A stretch of DNA of 64,000 bases from Shewanella sp. c952 (GTDB lineage: Bacteria; Pseudomonadota; Gammaproteobacteria; Enterobacterales; Shewanellaceae). The notes beneath the pieces were generated by a model that had not been told where the DNA came from, searched no databases, and was given only the letters and a program-made list of their open reading frames with translations. Positions 36,919-45,778 of this stretch are shown in pieces. Numbering within the stretch: the first letter of the stretch is position 1; every line of letters begins with the position of its first letter. Position numbers and translations under genes: made by a program. The stretch spans positions 62,001 through 126,000 of the forward strand of contig NZ_BPEW01000010.1 in the NCBI RefSeq assembly GCF_019654975.1, read 5' to 3'.

Positions 36919-36942
36919 GCAGTAACACCTGTTAGTTACCGC
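36919..36942 (-). terminator. Possible terminator after hex
   Basis: GCAGTAAC, eight-base loop, GTTACCGC (one A-C that is a G-U pair on the minus strand), then ATTTATTATTG. Weak T run. Confidence 0.4.
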
Positions 36943-36995
36943 ATCTAACCTAAGTAAATACTCACATCATCACAGCGCTCTGCCTGATGCTGTTA

Positions 36996-39656
36996 TTATT
37001 TAACCCGCAACGTTCGACCTTTTCGCACACCGTCAGCGGCAATAGCTCGAACTTCGACGTTGCCCTTAACAAGCGCACCCGCGTTATAAAGCTGCCAATC
37101 GCCACCATTAACTCGATACTCTATCGCCAGTCCTGGATAGATAAGGTTAGCGAATAGTTTATTATCTTTTATTACTGCACCAACAGTCGGCACTCGGTAG
37201 CTAATGCCAGCTTTATCAAGCTTTATCAACTCTTTGTAGCCTAAGGTGTTAGCAATCGCCTGCCACTCTAATGCCTGTTGGGCTCGCATATCTTGAGTAA
37301 ACATTCCGCTCTGTTGGTTGTAAATAGCCCCTTGATATTGGTAAGGCACTTCCCAACTAGGCTTATGCCATGCTCGTTCGGCTAACATCAATACACGCGG
37401 GAACATCAAGTACTCGGCAATCTCGTCACTGCGAACGGTTTCGCTCCAAAGCTGACCTTGAATACCGCTAAATTTAGCCGACTTAGCAAGCGGTCCACTT
37501 ACAACATTGCCATTTTCATCACGTTGAACGGTGTCATCAGCTTCGAACGGCAAGCCTTCAATATCAGTCCATTGTTCAGCATTGGCAGGCAAGTTATCGG
37601 TCATAAAGCTATGCACGTGCTTGCTGTTACTTTGCCTAATGCCCCAGTAATAGCCGTGCTCCTTTGGATCAGCTTCATAGGGGAAGTCAAAGTAGAGTAC
37701 CTCAGGCTGACTCAATACCGTCTGCCACCCCAAGTTAGCTTGTTGATGAGCGCGCTTATGGCCTGCATGTGCAACAATGTCCCAAATGTTTGACTGTACC
37801 TTTTTTGGCATATTTTCTGGGCGAGTATGGCTCATACCATCGCTCCAACCGGCAGCTTCTATGCCTTTTACAGCAAGTAACGAAGCAGTTCTTTCGATGA
37901 AATAAGCCCCAAGTTCACTGCTGTCTTTAACACCTTTATCGTTATTGGCGATAAAGGTTTTACACACAGGAGACTCAAGCCAAGCACCAGCAGTTTCGTC
38001 AGCACCAATATGGTAAAGCGATAGCGGTACACCAGCCGTTTTATGCAGTTCCGCTATTTCATCAATGACCTTATCGATAAAGGTAAACGTCGACTCCATA
38101 CACACATTGAGGGTGTTATCGTCATAGTATTGCACCGATGAATAAATCGTTTTGTCGTTACTATCTGATAGTAAATACTGCTCTGCTTCAGCCGTTAAGC
38201 CTTGTGCTAGCAGTTTGCGGTAACGTGCTTCCATCGACTTAATGGCCGCACGAGAGTGACCCGGCATATCCATTGATGGAATAACTTGGATTTGTCGTGC
38301 ATTTGCAAACTGCAGAATCTCGATATAGTCAGCTTTACTGTAGTAGCCATTGACCTTTACATCACTAAAGGGACCGCTGCCAAGCTGAGGTAGTAAACAG
38401 TTATCCTCAGTTAAGTCATGGCAGCGTTTACTGCCGATATCAGTAAGCTCGGGAAGCCCTTCAATCTCTAGACGCCAACCTTCATCGTCAGCCATATGCA
38501 AATGTAACTTATTGAGCTTATAAGCGGCCATTTGATCCAACAGATCTAATATCAGCTGTTTACTATGGAAGTTGCGAGATACATCGATGTGCATTCCGCG
38601 AAAATCATAGCGTGGGGAATCTTCCACCGACATTGCGTTTACGACTAGCGTGTTTACATCAACCAAAGATGTTAACGATGCTAACCCGTAAGAAAAACCA
38701 GCATCGTCATTAGCTGAAATAGTAATCTGTTGTGCACTAATATCGAGATGGTAACTGCCTGGCACGGCTTTTACTGCTAACGGTAATAACGTAACTGAGA
38801 GTCCTTTATCTGACTCCGCAACACCTAATCTTGCTAGACGTTTAAGTGCAGCCTCAACTGACTGAGGCTTAACCTTGTTATAGTTGACCTTTAGCCCATC
38901 TTTCAAAGAGACTTGCGCAGTATCAGCGGTTAACTCAACCGATGTAGGCGTTGGTATAATGCGGTTTTCAGCCAACTTAGCATCGGTTTTAGTCGCAAGA
39001 TTATTACGAAATAAAACGCCCGATGTCGCCCACTCAACTTTATCATTCTCGGTGCGCTTATACTGCTTTTCGGCATCGGTAAAATCTGCAGCGTAAGGCC
39101 GAAGCTCCAGGCCAGTCTCGGTATCAATGGCAACCTTGGTGCTGTCGATGAGTACAGGATCTGAGCCATTAGCAACAATATAATAGTTAGGCATGGCATC
39201 AGTTTCAGCTAGCTGCCAATTATCGCCTCTAAAACGAATCGTTTTAGTCTGCCCTTTTACTAACCCTTTAAACCCCGTTGAAGGTTCAATTTTGTGCAGA
39301 TCGCCTTTAACACGAGAAATGGTAAATTCATCACCTTCAATCGATTGCACAGGTCTCATCTGAGAGTAGTAAATAGCCCAATCTTTAGCCGCGACATCCA
39401 CAGGAAAGGTCAAATCTATTTCTGCCACAAAGCACTTGCCAGCTGCAGAGTCTTTATCGCAATTATTATCAGCAACATTAGTCACGACTCGGTAGTTCAC
39501 AGCCAACTGCTGACCGATGAGGCTCAACTTATCTTGACTCAGTGCAATGGGGGATCCGTCTTGTGCACCTTTAGCCGTTATTTCAACATCCTTTTGAGAA
39601 CACGCGCTGGTCGCCAATATCAAGCCAACAGCTGCTACAATTAATCTTTTCTTCAT
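36996..39656 (-). CDS. hex: Beta-N-acetylhexosaminidase (GH20), outer-membrane lipoprotein
   Basis: ATG 39656 with GAGGAT six bases upstream gives 886 residues and a lipoprotein signal (VGLILATSACSQ, Cys near residue 19). The N-terminal carbohydrate-binding CHB_HEX-like domain is followed by the GH20b domain, then the catalytic barrel with LHLHMADDEGWRLEIEGLPE and the Asp-Glu pair in HIGADETAGAWLES near residue 549. A C-terminal Ig-like domain ends the protein. It should split chito-oligosaccharides to GlcNAc in the periplasm or at the surface. It is last in the operon with the binding protein and the chemoreceptor. Confidence 0.94.
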   Translation of the reverse strand: MKKRLIVAAVGLILATSACSQKDVEITAKGAQDGSPIALSQDKLSLIGQQLAVNYRVVTNVADNNCDKDSAAGKCFVAEIDLTFPVDVAAKDWAIYYSQMRPVQSIEGDEFTISRVKGDLHKIEPSTGFKGLVKGQTKTIRFRGDNWQLAETDAMPNYYIVANGSDPVLIDSTKVAIDTETGLELRPYAADFTDAEKQYKRTENDKVEWATSGVLFRNNLATKTDAKLAENRIIPTPTSVELTADTAQVSLKDGLKVNYNKVKPQSVEAALKRLARLGVAESDKGLSVTLLPLAVKAVPGSYHLDISAQQITISANDDAGFSYGLASLTSLVDVNTLVVNAMSVEDSPRYDFRGMHIDVSRNFHSKQLILDLLDQMAAYKLNKLHLHMADDEGWRLEIEGLPELTDIGSKRCHDLTEDNCLLPQLGSGPFSDVKVNGYYSKADYIEILQFANARQIQVIPSMDMPGHSRAAIKSMEARYRKLLAQGLTAEAEQYLLSDSNDKTIYSSVQYYDDNTLNVCMESTFTFIDKVIDEIAELHKTAGVPLSLYHIGADETAGAWLESPVCKTFIANNDKGVKDSSELGAYFIERTASLLAVKGIEAAGWSDGMSHTRPENMPKKVQSNIWDIVAHAGHKRAHQQANLGWQTVLSQPEVLYFDFPYEADPKEHGYYWGIRQSNSKHVHSFMTDNLPANAEQWTDIEGLPFEADDTVQRDENGNVVSGPLAKSAKFSGIQGQLWSETVRSDEIAEYLMFPRVLMLAERAWHKPSWEVPYQYQGAIYNQQSGMFTQDMRAQQALEWQAIANTLGYKELIKLDKAGISYRVPTVGAVIKDNKLFANLIYPGLAIEYRVNGGDWQLYNAGALVKGNVEVRAIAADGVRKGRTLRVK

Positions 39657-39682
39657 TACAATCCTCATTTCCATATTCTTTT

Positions 39683-41170
39683 TTATAGGTGGAACGATTT
39701 AACCAAGTCGCGTAATTTCTCCCCCTGGTGAAATAAACGATCACTTGATTTTGCAAGTTTTTCACTGTCTATTGAAGCCGAACCCGACACCGCCACTAGA
39801 TCATCTAAGCTCTTAGAGATCCCAGCTGTAACCTCTGTTTGTTCTTTTGCTGAACTGGCAACATCTAAATTCATATTGCTGATATTAGATACAATTTCTG
39901 TCACGTTACCTAGTAAAACTTTAATCTCTTTAGAGTGAGATAGCGCCTCGCTAGATAGAAGTTGGCTCGACTGCATTACAGTGACAGTCTCTGTCACTCG
40001 ATGCTGTACCAGCTGGATCATCTTTTGAATTTCACCTGTGGCTTGTTGCGTTCTGCTCGCTAGAGTTCTCACTTCATCAGCAACTACCGCAAAACCTCTA
40101 CCCTGCTCTCCTGCTCTGGCAGCTTCAATCGCTGCATTAAGTGCCAGTAAGTTGGTCTGCTCCGCAATGGCATTAATCACCACCACAACTTCATCAATTT
40201 TTTGCGTCTCTTGTTGTAACTGCTCAACGGATGATGCAGATAGCGTTAGTTCATTGGCTAAACGGTCAGTAAGCGCTAACCCCGCATCAAATTGTGACTG
40301 GCTGTGCTCAACCTCTTGATCGGCTCGAGTAGCCTCATCCGCTGTTGATTTGGCACTATTTGCTACTTCAAAGGCGCTACCACTTAACTGAGTTATCGCG
40401 GTTACAGCGGCTTCTGCATCGAGTAGTTGTGACTGTACTCGCTGATTATTGGTATTAGAAAGTGCATCAAGCGCTGTGGCGTCGGCTAATATCTGCTCCG
40501 AGGTTTCACTGACTTTAATGATAGTGCCATGGATCTGCGCAATAAACTGATTAAAGGCTAAGCCTAATCGACCAATCTCATCTTGACTCTCTACCGGCAA
40601 TTTACGACTTAAGTCACCATCACCAATTGCAATCTCATTCATCGCCTCGACGACATGAGCCAGAGGGGCAATCACTAATACGCGTAATATAAAGAATATA
40701 GCGACAACACTAAAAACCAGAATAAGCAGCGCCATAACAATGTAAGTCGTCATGAGCTCATTCATTGCGCTATGAATTGGCGCGGCTGAAAACTCAATTG
40801 ATAATTGCCCAGTCGCCTTACCATTATTGGTAAATTTAATGCTGTGGGCTAATAGCTCACCTGCATCAACGGAATAGGGTTGACTGGTCTCTGCCATCGA
40901 TTTACCACGATGGTCGAGGACTGAGATTGAGTAGATTTGGGAGGACTTTAATGATGTCGATAGCGCTGCACTAATCTGCTCAAAATCATAGTTAAATATC
41001 GGTTGAGCCAGGGTAACTTCTAGATTGGCTAAGGTATTTAGTTGGTAATCTTCAAACTGCTGCTCTAGTTTAGATTTTTCAAGTAGGTATGCAGAGCTAA
41101 AAAGAATGGTGACGACAACAAACAACGCCGAAGCTAGACCGATTAATACTCTTGTAGATAAAGAATTCAT
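39683..41170 (-). CDS. Methyl-accepting chemotaxis protein
   Basis: The protein has 495 residues: membrane helix near 10-28, a small periplasmic sensor domain of about 110 residues, second helix near 142-165 ([20 protein letters not shown]), HAMP domain and a long signalling coiled coil with the conserved tip [20 protein letters not shown] and [16 protein letters not shown] near residue 360. It shares one base with the upstream binding-protein gene (TAATG) and is followed by hex 27 bases later. The likely ligand is a sugar-loaded binding protein (inference), which would make it a GlcNAc or chitobiose receptor. Confidence 0.92.
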   Translation of the reverse strand: MNSLSTRVLIGLASALFVVVTILFSSAYLLEKSKLEQQFEDYQLNTLANLEVTLAQPIFNYDFEQISAALSTSLKSSQIYSISVLDHRGKSMAETSQPYSVDAGELLAHSIKFTNNGKATGQLSIEFSAAPIHSAMNELMTTYIVMALLILVFSVVAIFFILRVLVIAPLAHVVEAMNEIAIGDGDLSRKLPVESQDEIGRLGLAFNQFIAQIHGTIIKVSETSEQILADATALDALSNTNNQRVQSQLLDAEAAVTAITQLSGSAFEVANSAKSTADEATRADQEVEHSQSQFDAGLALTDRLANELTLSASSVEQLQQETQKIDEVVVVINAIAEQTNLLALNAAIEAARAGEQGRGFAVVADEVRTLASRTQQATGEIQKMIQLVQHRVTETVTVMQSSQLLSSEALSHSKEIKVLLGNVTEIVSNISNMNLDVASSAKEQTEVTAGISKSLDDLVAVSGSASIDSEKLAKSSDRLFHQGEKLRDLVKSFHL

Positions 41171-42024
41171 TACATAGCTCCTTCAATACTAAACAGGTCC
41201 AACCATAGCTCTGATCTTGATATCGGCGTGAGCGGGCTTAACCCTGGGGTTTTTAAACGGATAATCGCTCTTTGTTCAAAGTTTGCTTTGGCATAAAGTT
41301 CATCAATCTTCAGATGCTGATTAAACAACTTATCAAAGCTGCCATCATTAACCATCAGCTCCAATCCCTGTAATAGATCTTTAGCAAGCTCAGGTTGTTG
41401 TGGAGAAACGAAGAAATAGGCTGGAGAGCGATACTGCAGTAACACTCGATCATCAACCTTTAAACGAGGATCAGGATGTTTATCTAATTCGCCCCAAATC
41501 TCCTGTGCACCAAGGGCTAAATAGTCAAAGCGCTCACCTTCAAGCATCGGGTACAAATTCTTGTATTTATAGGTGGTAACAATAGGAAGACCGCCAGCAC
41601 GAATGATATCGGCATCTGGCCAATAATGATTTTGCCCTGCTGTAAATTGCTCAAAGTCTGCTTGATTGAGAACACGATTAAAATCAGCTTGAGACTGCTT
41701 GCGAATAATAAGCAATCGATTGCCAAGCAAACCTTTAAATATGGGGATCCGAATAGGTAAAACCTGAGACTCAAGTTCAGCTGAAGTCATACTCCAAAAC
41801 ACATCAACATTGCCCGCTAGCGACTCTTCAACTTTACGCTTTTGGTTCATCTCAGTGGTGATTATTTTAGACTGATACTGGCTGTTGACTCGCTCAAGAG
41901 CTGTTTCCATTAGCGTTAATTGCCAACTCTGAGGAATAGTGGTCACCACGTCCTTTGCAAACGCATGACTGGCCATAAGTAATGCACTTAATAGCAGTAT
42001 AAGCGTCATAACTGTTTTGTTCAT
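41170..42024 (-). CDS. Periplasmic substrate-binding-like protein coupled to the chemoreceptor
   Basis: ATG 42024 with GGAG eight bases upstream gives 284 residues; GTG 42033 is the alternative. Signal peptide ends ASHAFA. The mature part reads as a type 2 periplasmic binding protein of the family 3 kind ([40 protein letters not shown], and a C-terminal lobe). There is no ABC transporter gene nearby. The direct coupling to an MCP gene suggests a ligand-presenting role in chemotaxis. Confidence 0.78.
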   Translation of the reverse strand: MNKTVMTLILLLSALLMASHAFAKDVVTTIPQSWQLTLMETALERVNSQYQSKIITTEMNQKRKVEESLAGNVDVFWSMTSAELESQVLPIRIPIFKGLLGNRLLIIRKQSQADFNRVLNQADFEQFTAGQNHYWPDADIIRAGGLPIVTTYKYKNLYPMLEGERFDYLALGAQEIWGELDKHPDPRLKVDDRVLLQYRSPAYFFVSPQQPELAKDLLQGLELMVNDGSFDKLFNQHLKIDELYAKANFEQRAIIRLKTPGLSPLTPISRSELWLDLFSIEGAM

Positions 42025-42129
42025 ATTAGTCACTCCATTAATGGCCTAATCGTGGCTACGGTAGTCAACGCTAGGTAAGAGCTATTATTTTTATTATCTA
42101 ATGATTAAAACAGGCCAAGCCTCTTAAGA

Positions 42130-42163
42130 AAAAAATGGCCGAGCACTTAACAAGCACTCGGCC
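42130..42163 (-). terminator. Intrinsic terminator inside the leader of the binding protein-MCP-hex operon
   Basis: On the minus strand: GGCCGAG, 13-base loop, CTCGGCC then ATTTTTTTCTTAAG. It lies about 100 bases before the first gene and 120 bases after the operator, so it can stop transcription before the operon, as an attenuator or as the 3' end of a short RNA. Confidence 0.82.
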
Positions 42164-42283
42164 CACACTAGTTTCTGGGGAGAGACTATAGGAATAACAA
42201 ACACTATTTGTTTGTTAAAAAAACACGAATTAGGAGACCTCATCCTATCCATGCAGACCTTACAAACAACTGTCACACAAGCA

Positions 42284-42301
42284 GATGACAACGCTGTCAT
42301 A
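42284..42301. promoter_or_regulatory. NagR operator of the binding protein-MCP-hex operon
   Basis: GATGACAACGCTGTCATA, with the perfect core ATGACAACGCTGTCAT. Confidence 0.87.
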
Positions 42302-42438
42302 AATAAACATACACAAGAACAAACAAGATTTCTACATTTTTTTGACAATTGTTTTTAGCAAGAATCACTATATCAAGAGCCTAGAACTACGATCCCCTAT
42401 TCACTATGGCTTTCAGCAAAATTTAGCGGGTAGAATTT

Positions 42439-42456
42439 AATGACAACGCTGTCTAA
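42439..42456. promoter_or_regulatory. NagR operator of the TauE-SapC-halogenase operon
   Basis: AATGACAACGCTGTCTAA; the right half-site is imperfect (TCTAA in place of TCATT). Confidence 0.8.
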
Positions 42457-42525
42457 AGTAAGTAACATCTTGAACACATCTGAATGATATTTTAATAATA
42501 ACTAATTCGTGAGGTGTTTTTTATT

Positions 42526-43431
42526 GTGTCGTTTTTAGCTGGTTTTCAGCCTAGTAGATTTAAAAAGATCTCTTTCATTACACTATCAGCATTGCTTTGG
42601 CTTCTTTGGGCTATGTCATTTGACTCTAGCTTTGAAGTGACGAGTCATTATTTCTACTTTTTATTTTTAGGTATTATCGGTGCCATATTTGCCAATACCA
42701 CGGGAGCGGGTGGAGGAGTGGTGTTTATTCCTATTTTTAATTCATTAGAATTAAGTGAACTTCAAGCCCTCTCCACATCTTTCGCCATTCAATGCTTTGG
42801 TATGACAGCAGGAACATTAACCTGGTGGAGATACTATAAAGACAAAGTAAAACATCACTCACAGCTCAACGCTAATGATTGGTCACAGTATCCAATCATT
42901 TTAAAATGTTGTATTCCGGCCTCTATTGCAGGCCTATGGCTTTGTCAATTCACCGACCTTCAACCTCCACAATCGATGCCATTCACTTTTGGGGTCTTTT
43001 CCATTGTTCTCGGAGTTATTTTGGGGATCAATTGCATTTATCGAAATCAGCGATCAGATCGTCGGCTTTTATCAAAGAAGGAGCTGTATACAATAGTATT
43101 CATAAGCTTTTTGGGTGGAATTATCACTGGCTGGCTTTCTGTTGGTGTCGGTGAGTTAGTCGTCATATATTTGCTATTAAAAAGAACAGCACCAATAGTC
43201 GCTATAGCCGCAGGAGTGACCGTATCAGCAGCGACTGTGTGGGCTAGTGCATACATTCATTTTACTCCATCAGCTCAAACCTATTTTCAGATTGTTCTCT
43301 TTGCTGGACCTGGCGCTATTCTTGGTGGGTTATTAGCGCGAAGAATCGTAACGTTAATGTCTGTTAAAAATCTGAAACTAGTTTTTTCTTGCTGGATTAT
43401 CGGGAGTGGCATATTTATGTTGCTGCTATAA
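42526..43431 (+). CDS. TauE/SafE family membrane exporter
   Basis: GTG 42526 is preferred (GAGGTG ten bases upstream), giving about 301 residues; GTG 42514 overlaps its own ribosome site. Eight or so membrane helices with the family pattern GIIGAIFANTTGAGGGVVFI and a second half GGIITGWLSVGVGELVVIYL. TauE/SafE proteins export small sulfo or carboxylate anions; the cargo here is unknown. It heads the operon with sapC-like and halogenase genes, under a NagR operator, which suggests a product of the amino-sugar pathway, perhaps acetate (inference). Confidence 0.85.
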   Translation: MSFLAGFQPSRFKKISFITLSALLWLLWAMSFDSSFEVTSHYFYFLFLGIIGAIFANTTGAGGGVVFIPIFNSLELSELQALSTSFAIQCFGMTAGTLTWWRYYKDKVKHHSQLNANDWSQYPIILKCCIPASIAGLWLCQFTDLQPPQSMPFTFGVFSIVLGVILGINCIYRNQRSDRRLLSKKELYTIVFISFLGGIITGWLSVGVGELVVIYLLLKRTAPIVAIAAGVTVSAATVWASAYIHFTPSAQTYFQIVLFAGPGAILGGLLARRIVTLMSVKNLKLVFSCWIIGSGIFMLLL

Positions 43432-43460
43432 CTAACGAAAATATAAATAAGGAATTCAAC

Positions 43461-44147
43461 ATGGAAGCAGCATACGTAGCTTTAAATAACAAAGAACATC
43501 AAAATATTCGTATAAAAGATATGAACAATTTTGAAGAGTTTAGCAATGATCATATGGCACCATTGATGGTGCAAGAGTTTATACAGGCTTCAGCATCTTT
43601 TCCCATCATCTTTACCAAAGATCCAAAATCAATGCAGTTTAAAGCCGTCGCTTTATTCGGACTAACCCCCGAGACCAATCAATTTGTAGTTGAAGGAAAA
43701 TGGACTGCACGATATCTACCAATGGTGCTGCGAGGTCAGCCTTTTATTGCTAGAGAAAATGAACAGCAGAGCATCATGATAGGTTTTAACAGTAACTCAA
43801 AGCTTGTTAACACAACTGAAGGCAATCGCCTTTTTGATGAAAATGGTGATCAAACTGACTATCTAAAACAACAGGTAGCGTTCATGGGAAAGATTGCCGA
43901 GTATCACCATATAACATCATTATTTATAAAGCATTTAACTGACAACGAGTTGCTGCAACAAAAAGTGCTCACCATTAAAGGAACCAATGGTAAAGACCAT
44001 AATATTCAAGGCATTTACACCATAGATGAAGAACGCCTTAAAGCGCTACCCGATGACAAATTAGTCATGTTTGCCAAGCAAGGGCTATTTGGTCCTATCT
44101 ACGCTCATTTATCCTCTTTAGGGCAAGTTGATTTATTAATAAAGTAA
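43461..44147 (+). CDS. SapC family protein
   Basis: ATG 43461 with AAGGAA seven bases upstream gives 228 residues (MEAAYVALNNKEHQNIRIKD). Matching family features are SASFPIIFTKDP, ALFGLTPETNQFV, WTARYLPMVLRGQPF and the repeated Leu/Lys-rich end. SapC-type proteins occur next to TonB receptors and tryptophan halogenases in many marine and freshwater proteobacteria; the name comes from a Campylobacter S-layer locus and says little of the function. No signal peptide is seen. Confidence 0.88.
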   Translation: MEAAYVALNNKEHQNIRIKDMNNFEEFSNDHMAPLMVQEFIQASASFPIIFTKDPKSMQFKAVALFGLTPETNQFVVEGKWTARYLPMVLRGQPFIARENEQQSIMIGFNSNSKLVNTTEGNRLFDENGDQTDYLKQQVAFMGKIAEYHHITSLFIKHLTDNELLQQKVLTIKGTNGKDHNIQGIYTIDEERLKALPDDKLVMFAKQGLFGPIYAHLSSLGQVDLLIK

Positions 44148-44208
44148 TAGTTAGTTAGGGCATCTAAATGCAAGGTGCCAACGATATGTTTATGGCGGGA
44201 GTGTTTTT

Positions 44209-45714
44209 ATGAAAATTAAACCAAAAAGCATCGTTATTGTTGGAGGCGGTACTGCTGGATGGATGGCAGTAAATAGCTTACTTTCTTCATGGGGAAATAC
44301 AGTCCAAATCACTCTTGTTGAATCAAAAGATATTGGCATTATTGGGGTTGGCGAAGGCTCCACCCCTTATTTGAAACAATATTTTAGCAGCTTGGGAATT
44401 AAAGAGTCGGAATGGATGCCAGCTTGTGATGCAACCTACAAAGCGGGCATCAGCTTTCCTGATTGGTCTACAAAAGCTGGATATGAAAGCTACTTCCACC
44501 CTTTCTTTTCCAAACTGGATCTAAAACCGGCAGATCTGTTTTTTCATAATAGCGGTCAAAGAAGAAGGGGAATAAAGGTTGATGCTCTACCTAACCACTA
44601 CTTTGTATCATCGCAACTTATAGAGTTAAACAAATCACCAGTGCCTAGAATTGACCTTCCATTTGATGTTGATTACGGCTATCACTTTGACTCCGCAAAA
44701 CTAGGTCGTTTTTTAAAAGAGAGAGCATTAAAGCTCGGACTGACTCACGTCATTGGCAACGTTGCAAGTGTAGACACCTCCGTTGACGGGCATATAACAG
44801 CCGTCAATGTGGAAGCTCAGCAGTCACTTAACGCTGATTTTTTCATCGACTGTACCGGCTTTACAGGTTTACTTGTTAATAAAACATTAGGCCTTTCATT
44901 TTGCAGTTATAAAGACTCCCTTTTCAATGATTCTGCAGTCGCTATACCTACCAATTTAGCGTCACACACTGAGGTTCCTGCCCAAACAGTTTCTAGAGCA
45001 TTAACCAACGGTTGGTCATGGAAAATTCCATTAACCTCAAGGTGGGGTAATGGTTATGTTTTTAGTTCTGATTTTATTAGTCCTGATAGTGCAGAAACTG
45101 AATTACGAACTCAGCTTGGGCTATTAGATGCTGATATCGAGGCTAGACACTTAAAAATGCGCGTTGGACGCCTAAATCAACATTGGCACAAAAACTGTTT
45201 AGCTGTAGGACTGTCACAGGGGTTTATTGAGCCACTAGAGGCAACAGCACTAATGCTAATACAGTTTACCATCGACCGTTTTATTAGCAGCTTTGAAGAC
45301 GATTCAAAGTCCGATGAATTAACTAAAGCTGACTACAACAAAGACTTAAATAAAACTTTTGATGGTGTCAGAGATTATATTGTTGCTCACTACAAGTTAA
45401 ATAGTCGTAATGACAGCGCTTATTGGCAAGCATGCAGAGAAGATGCACGAACACCAGATTCATTAGCTAACTTGATAACAACGTGGGACAGTGGAGGTGA
45501 CTTTGAGAGTGCGCTTAAGCAACAACAAGACTCACTGGTATACCTGCGCCCATCTTGGTACTGCCTTTTTTCAGGGATGGGACGCTTTCCCTCTACTACT
45601 ATCGAAAATGCTCAATCTGTCCCCGCATTAAGAGCAAAGGAATATTGCCAAAAGGTAGCAAATGAATATTTTATCAGCCATAAAGCACAGTTAGAAAAAG
45701 TATATCAGAGGTAA
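44209..45714 (+). CDS. Flavin-dependent tryptophan halogenase family protein, copy 1
   Basis: The protein has 501 residues. FAD site IVIVGGGTAGWMAVNSL (residues 8-24), the lysine that aligns with the catalytic Lys of PrnA in ATYKAGISFPDW (Lys78), the halogenase signature WSWKIP at 269-274 and GLSQGFIEPLEATALMLIQF near 335-354. Known members chlorinate or brominate tryptophan with a reduced flavin from a separate reductase; no reductase gene is near. GGGAG lies seven bases before ATG. Linked in one operon to SapC and TauE genes under NagR control. The true substrate is not known. Confidence 0.88.
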   Translation: MKIKPKSIVIVGGGTAGWMAVNSLLSSWGNTVQITLVESKDIGIIGVGEGSTPYLKQYFSSLGIKESEWMPACDATYKAGISFPDWSTKAGYESYFHPFFSKLDLKPADLFFHNSGQRRRGIKVDALPNHYFVSSQLIELNKSPVPRIDLPFDVDYGYHFDSAKLGRFLKERALKLGLTHVIGNVASVDTSVDGHITAVNVEAQQSLNADFFIDCTGFTGLLVNKTLGLSFCSYKDSLFNDSAVAIPTNLASHTEVPAQTVSRALTNGWSWKIPLTSRWGNGYVFSSDFISPDSAETELRTQLGLLDADIEARHLKMRVGRLNQHWHKNCLAVGLSQGFIEPLEATALMLIQFTIDRFISSFEDDSKSDELTKADYNKDLNKTFDGVRDYIVAHYKLNSRNDSAYWQACREDARTPDSLANLITTWDSGGDFESALKQQQDSLVYLRPSWYCLFSGMGRFPSTTIENAQSVPALRAKEYCQKVANEYFISHKAQLEKVYQR

Positions 45715-45727
45715 GGTGAACATAAAT

Positions 45728-45754
45728 TAAGCACTGTGATAACCACGGTGCTTA
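45728..45754. terminator. Inverted repeat between the two convergent halogenase genes
   Basis: TAAGCACTGTG, five-base loop, CACGGTGCTTA (one G-U). No strong T run on either strand. Confidence 0.55.
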
Positions 45755-45778
45755 ACTTACATATTATACCAATCAGTA

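Larger units (their letters stand above)
42025..42525. other. Divergent control region with two NagR operators and a leader terminator
   Basis: It holds the operators at 42284-42301 and 42439-42456, one for each direction, and a strong minus-strand terminator at 42130-42163 between operator and binding-protein gene. A near-palindrome CCCACACTAGTTTCTGGG lies at 42161-42178. On the plus side TTGAAC (42470-42475) and TAATAA (42493-42498), 17 bases apart, are a possible promoter. Confidence 0.65.

Noticed and set aside
42124..42348. Minus-strand frame of 74 codons across the leader of the binding protein-MCP-hex operon
   Set aside because: Its composition is Cys/Val-rich and it covers both the operator and the terminator hairpin; no ribosome site. 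More likely non-coding leader.
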